DNA from: Lagopus muta
Taxonomy: Eukaryota > Chordata > Aves > Galliformes > Phasianidae
Assembly (NCBI RefSeq): GCF_023343835.1
Contig: NC_064440.1
Span: forward strand, 30,077,537 to 30,141,536
Direction: 5' to 3'
Length of the DNA stretch: 64,000 bases
In this document: positions 62,156 through 64,000 of the stretch, piece by piece
How the letters are laid out: each line of letters starts with the position of its first letter
Position numbering within the stretch: the stretch's first letter is position 1
Notes under the pieces: model-generated
Told to the model about the DNA's origin: nothing
The model's database searches: none
What the model saw: the letters and a program-made list of their open reading frames with translations, nothing else
Position numbers and translations under genes: made by a program

Positions 62156-64000
62156 AAAATTTCATATTGCTTTCAAATTTTTGTTACGTTGCTCAGATAT
62201 TTAAATGTGGGCTATAAACATCAGAAGCTTATTGACTCCATGTAATTTTTTCCATGACTTCTGTTCTTATATTTCTCTATGCGAGTGAGTTACAAGTTAG
62301 AAATGTAAGCTGTAGTTAACATTTTGGAACTTTAGGTTCAGGCAGTTAACTCTTAATGCAAGCCTGAAAGTTTTGTTTTTATCCCAGATTTTCTCTGTAT
62401 TGTTTAGAACAATGCAGGTAGTTGTGATAGAAAAAGAGTTGTGTGATGCAGCTTCATATGAATCAATGTTGTCATGCTGAGTATTTCAGTCTTTTTATAT
62501 TTTCTGATAAAACTGAAAAGGGCAGCCTTCTAAAGTAGTTTTGATCAGCACTGAGTTTAACTCATGTCAGTTAACTGCTTACAAGCTCATGTAGGGCTTC
62601 TCGAGTTGTCTCTTGAATTGGTGATTAAAGCTATCAATGTGATTACTCGATAAAACAAAATTAAACAGAAGTTGGGTGAGGGGTTAATTTTGTTGTTTTG
62701 ACTTTGTCTTGGAAGTATTCCAAGTTATTAAGATTAGTCAGTTGTTGGGGAAGCTGGCTTAAATGAAAACAGGCAACCTAGATTAAAAACGGTTTTCCAC
62801 CCATGTTTAGCACAACACAAGTGGGCTGTGATAAGGTTATGAGGCATTAATTCTTCTTTAAGAGACTGCGTTCAACCCTGTGGTAGTCTTGTGGTGCCAG
62901 TAATACTGGTCAGGGAACAGTGGAGCTTGATTTATGTGTATTGGCAAGTTGAATAAAATGGGTACAAGGCAGTGGGCTATGCATGTTGCAATCATATCTG
63001 AAGCTTGTGGACAGATATATTGACTTAAATGCAGTGAAGTTAAATGCGCATACTAGAAACCATTTCTTTTCCTTCTGTATGGAGCATTCATGCTCATGAT
63101 TACTTAAGAAGAAAATCCCTACACTCTTTGACTGTAGCTCAAGCAGTGGCTTTGTTCCCTTCTCCTTAATTGACTGGGGCAGTTAAAATGTGGAATATCC
63201 TTTTATGTGAGAACATTGGTACGGAAGTTATTAAATGGCTCTTATGAGAGGTGTTGATCCTGATATATTTTGAAACATAGTTATCTGGAAGTTTGAATTA
63301 GTTGATGTGTTGATTTCTGCAGCTTGTGGGAATTGTTCTAATTTAGGCCCTGCGGAAGAATGTCATAGATTGAGCTTCCTAGACAACATGAGACACATGG
63401 AGGTGGGAGGAAGGAAAACTAGTGCTCTTACTGATGCTAGACCTATGCCCAGGCATTGCTGGGGAATGGATAATGCAGGCTGCACATCACAGCCTGCTCT
63501 ATCTTGTTGCTTACTTGGGAACAGCGCTAAAATTTCCTGATATGGCATGTCTGCAAAAGGTCTGTGCTTCTTTCATTTGAAGGCCGTTAGCCAACATAAG
63601 CTGTTGGTAGTTTTACTTTTTCAAGTAAGGTAGCAATTAACTATAAAGTTGGTATTCTGATCCACAACTTGCTCATGTCCAATTGCCCAATCCTCAATAC
63701 ACGAGGATTATACTTGACATGCCACTTGTAGCACTGTGCCTTTATCTGGCAGAACAAGCAGTTCTTTTCAGCATTAGTGTTTACTGTGACATCTAGAAGA
63801 ATTTAGGTATCTCTTGGTAGCAGTGGATCACTTAGGCAGTGCCACTTGGCTGATAACATTTCAACATGATCTTTCTAGAATATTCTAACAGTCTGTTAAA
63901 TAAAAGCCTGAGATGTTTCTTTAGAAATCAATGGATGTGGCATTGTCAAAGCCATTCAAAATACAAGAGTGTTCCTGATGTTTCAAAAAAGGTGCTCTGC

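Larger units (their letters stand above)
43914..64000. other. 20 kb of gene-poor unique DNA, G+T-rich
   Basis: No confident gene, RNA gene or interspersed repeat is recognised from here to the end. It contains two poly(A) runs and one uncertain coding-like segment at 61,919-62,155 (minus). The + strand stays richer in G+T than A+C in most sampled lines (34 of 60 at 58,561-58,620 and at 63,121-63,180), as it does from 24.8 kb on, although some lines near 60.0 kb go the other way. It could be a long intron, a noncoding transcript or intergenic DNA. Confidence 0.45.

Noticed and set aside
1..64000. CRISPR arrays, operons or prokaryotic signals
   Set aside because: There are no spaced direct repeats or gene packing, and the CR1 and mariner content is that of a bird nuclear genome.

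Overview
This window reads as nuclear DNA of a bird, most likely a galliform such as chicken. The evidence is several CR1 LINE fragments, including 3' ends with short ATTCTRTG-type 8-mer tails, and two copies of a Galluhop-like mariner element described in chicken. Outside one GC-rich block the DNA is AT-rich, with microsatellites, poly(A) runs and no operon-like gene packing. No host protein-coding exon can be identified with confidence.

Layout: 1-640 is A+C-rich unique sequence. 690-1,760 is a CpG island with a full CRE and candidate first-exon splice donors on both strands, so it looks like a (possibly bidirectional) housekeeping-type promoter. 1,804-24,050 is mostly unique, gene-poor, A+C-rich on the + strand, with one truncated mariner, one CR1 and several AT-rich inverted repeats. 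24,052-24,850 holds two divergent copies of an unidentified ~190-bp promoter-like module. Each has an E-box next to TGCAAT, a CACC/GGTGG segment, a CATTTAAGG TATA-like box and a splice donor 70-95 bp downstream. From about 24.8 kb to the end the + strand is G+T-rich. This right part holds a mariner split by a CR1, a third good module copy at 35.6 kb, four more CR1 pieces and an (AT)22 microsatellite.

The main result is that the divergent module pair lies at the point where strand composition flips from A+C-rich to G+T-rich. This is the pattern expected if germline transcription runs leftward from about 24.1 kb and rightward from about 24.8 kb. A replication origin would give a similar flip. 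I propose a repeat-derived divergent promoter for long noncoding germline transcripts. The leftward module could also be a distant alternative first exon for a minus-strand gene that starts in the CpG island. Modules and composition are read from the sequence; transcription is inference.

The only clear coding sequence is the C-terminal part of a CR1 ORF2 (185 codons, open) at 42,779-43,336. Two coding-like segments at 4.8-5.4 kb and 61.9-62.2 kb are unidentified and may be chance.
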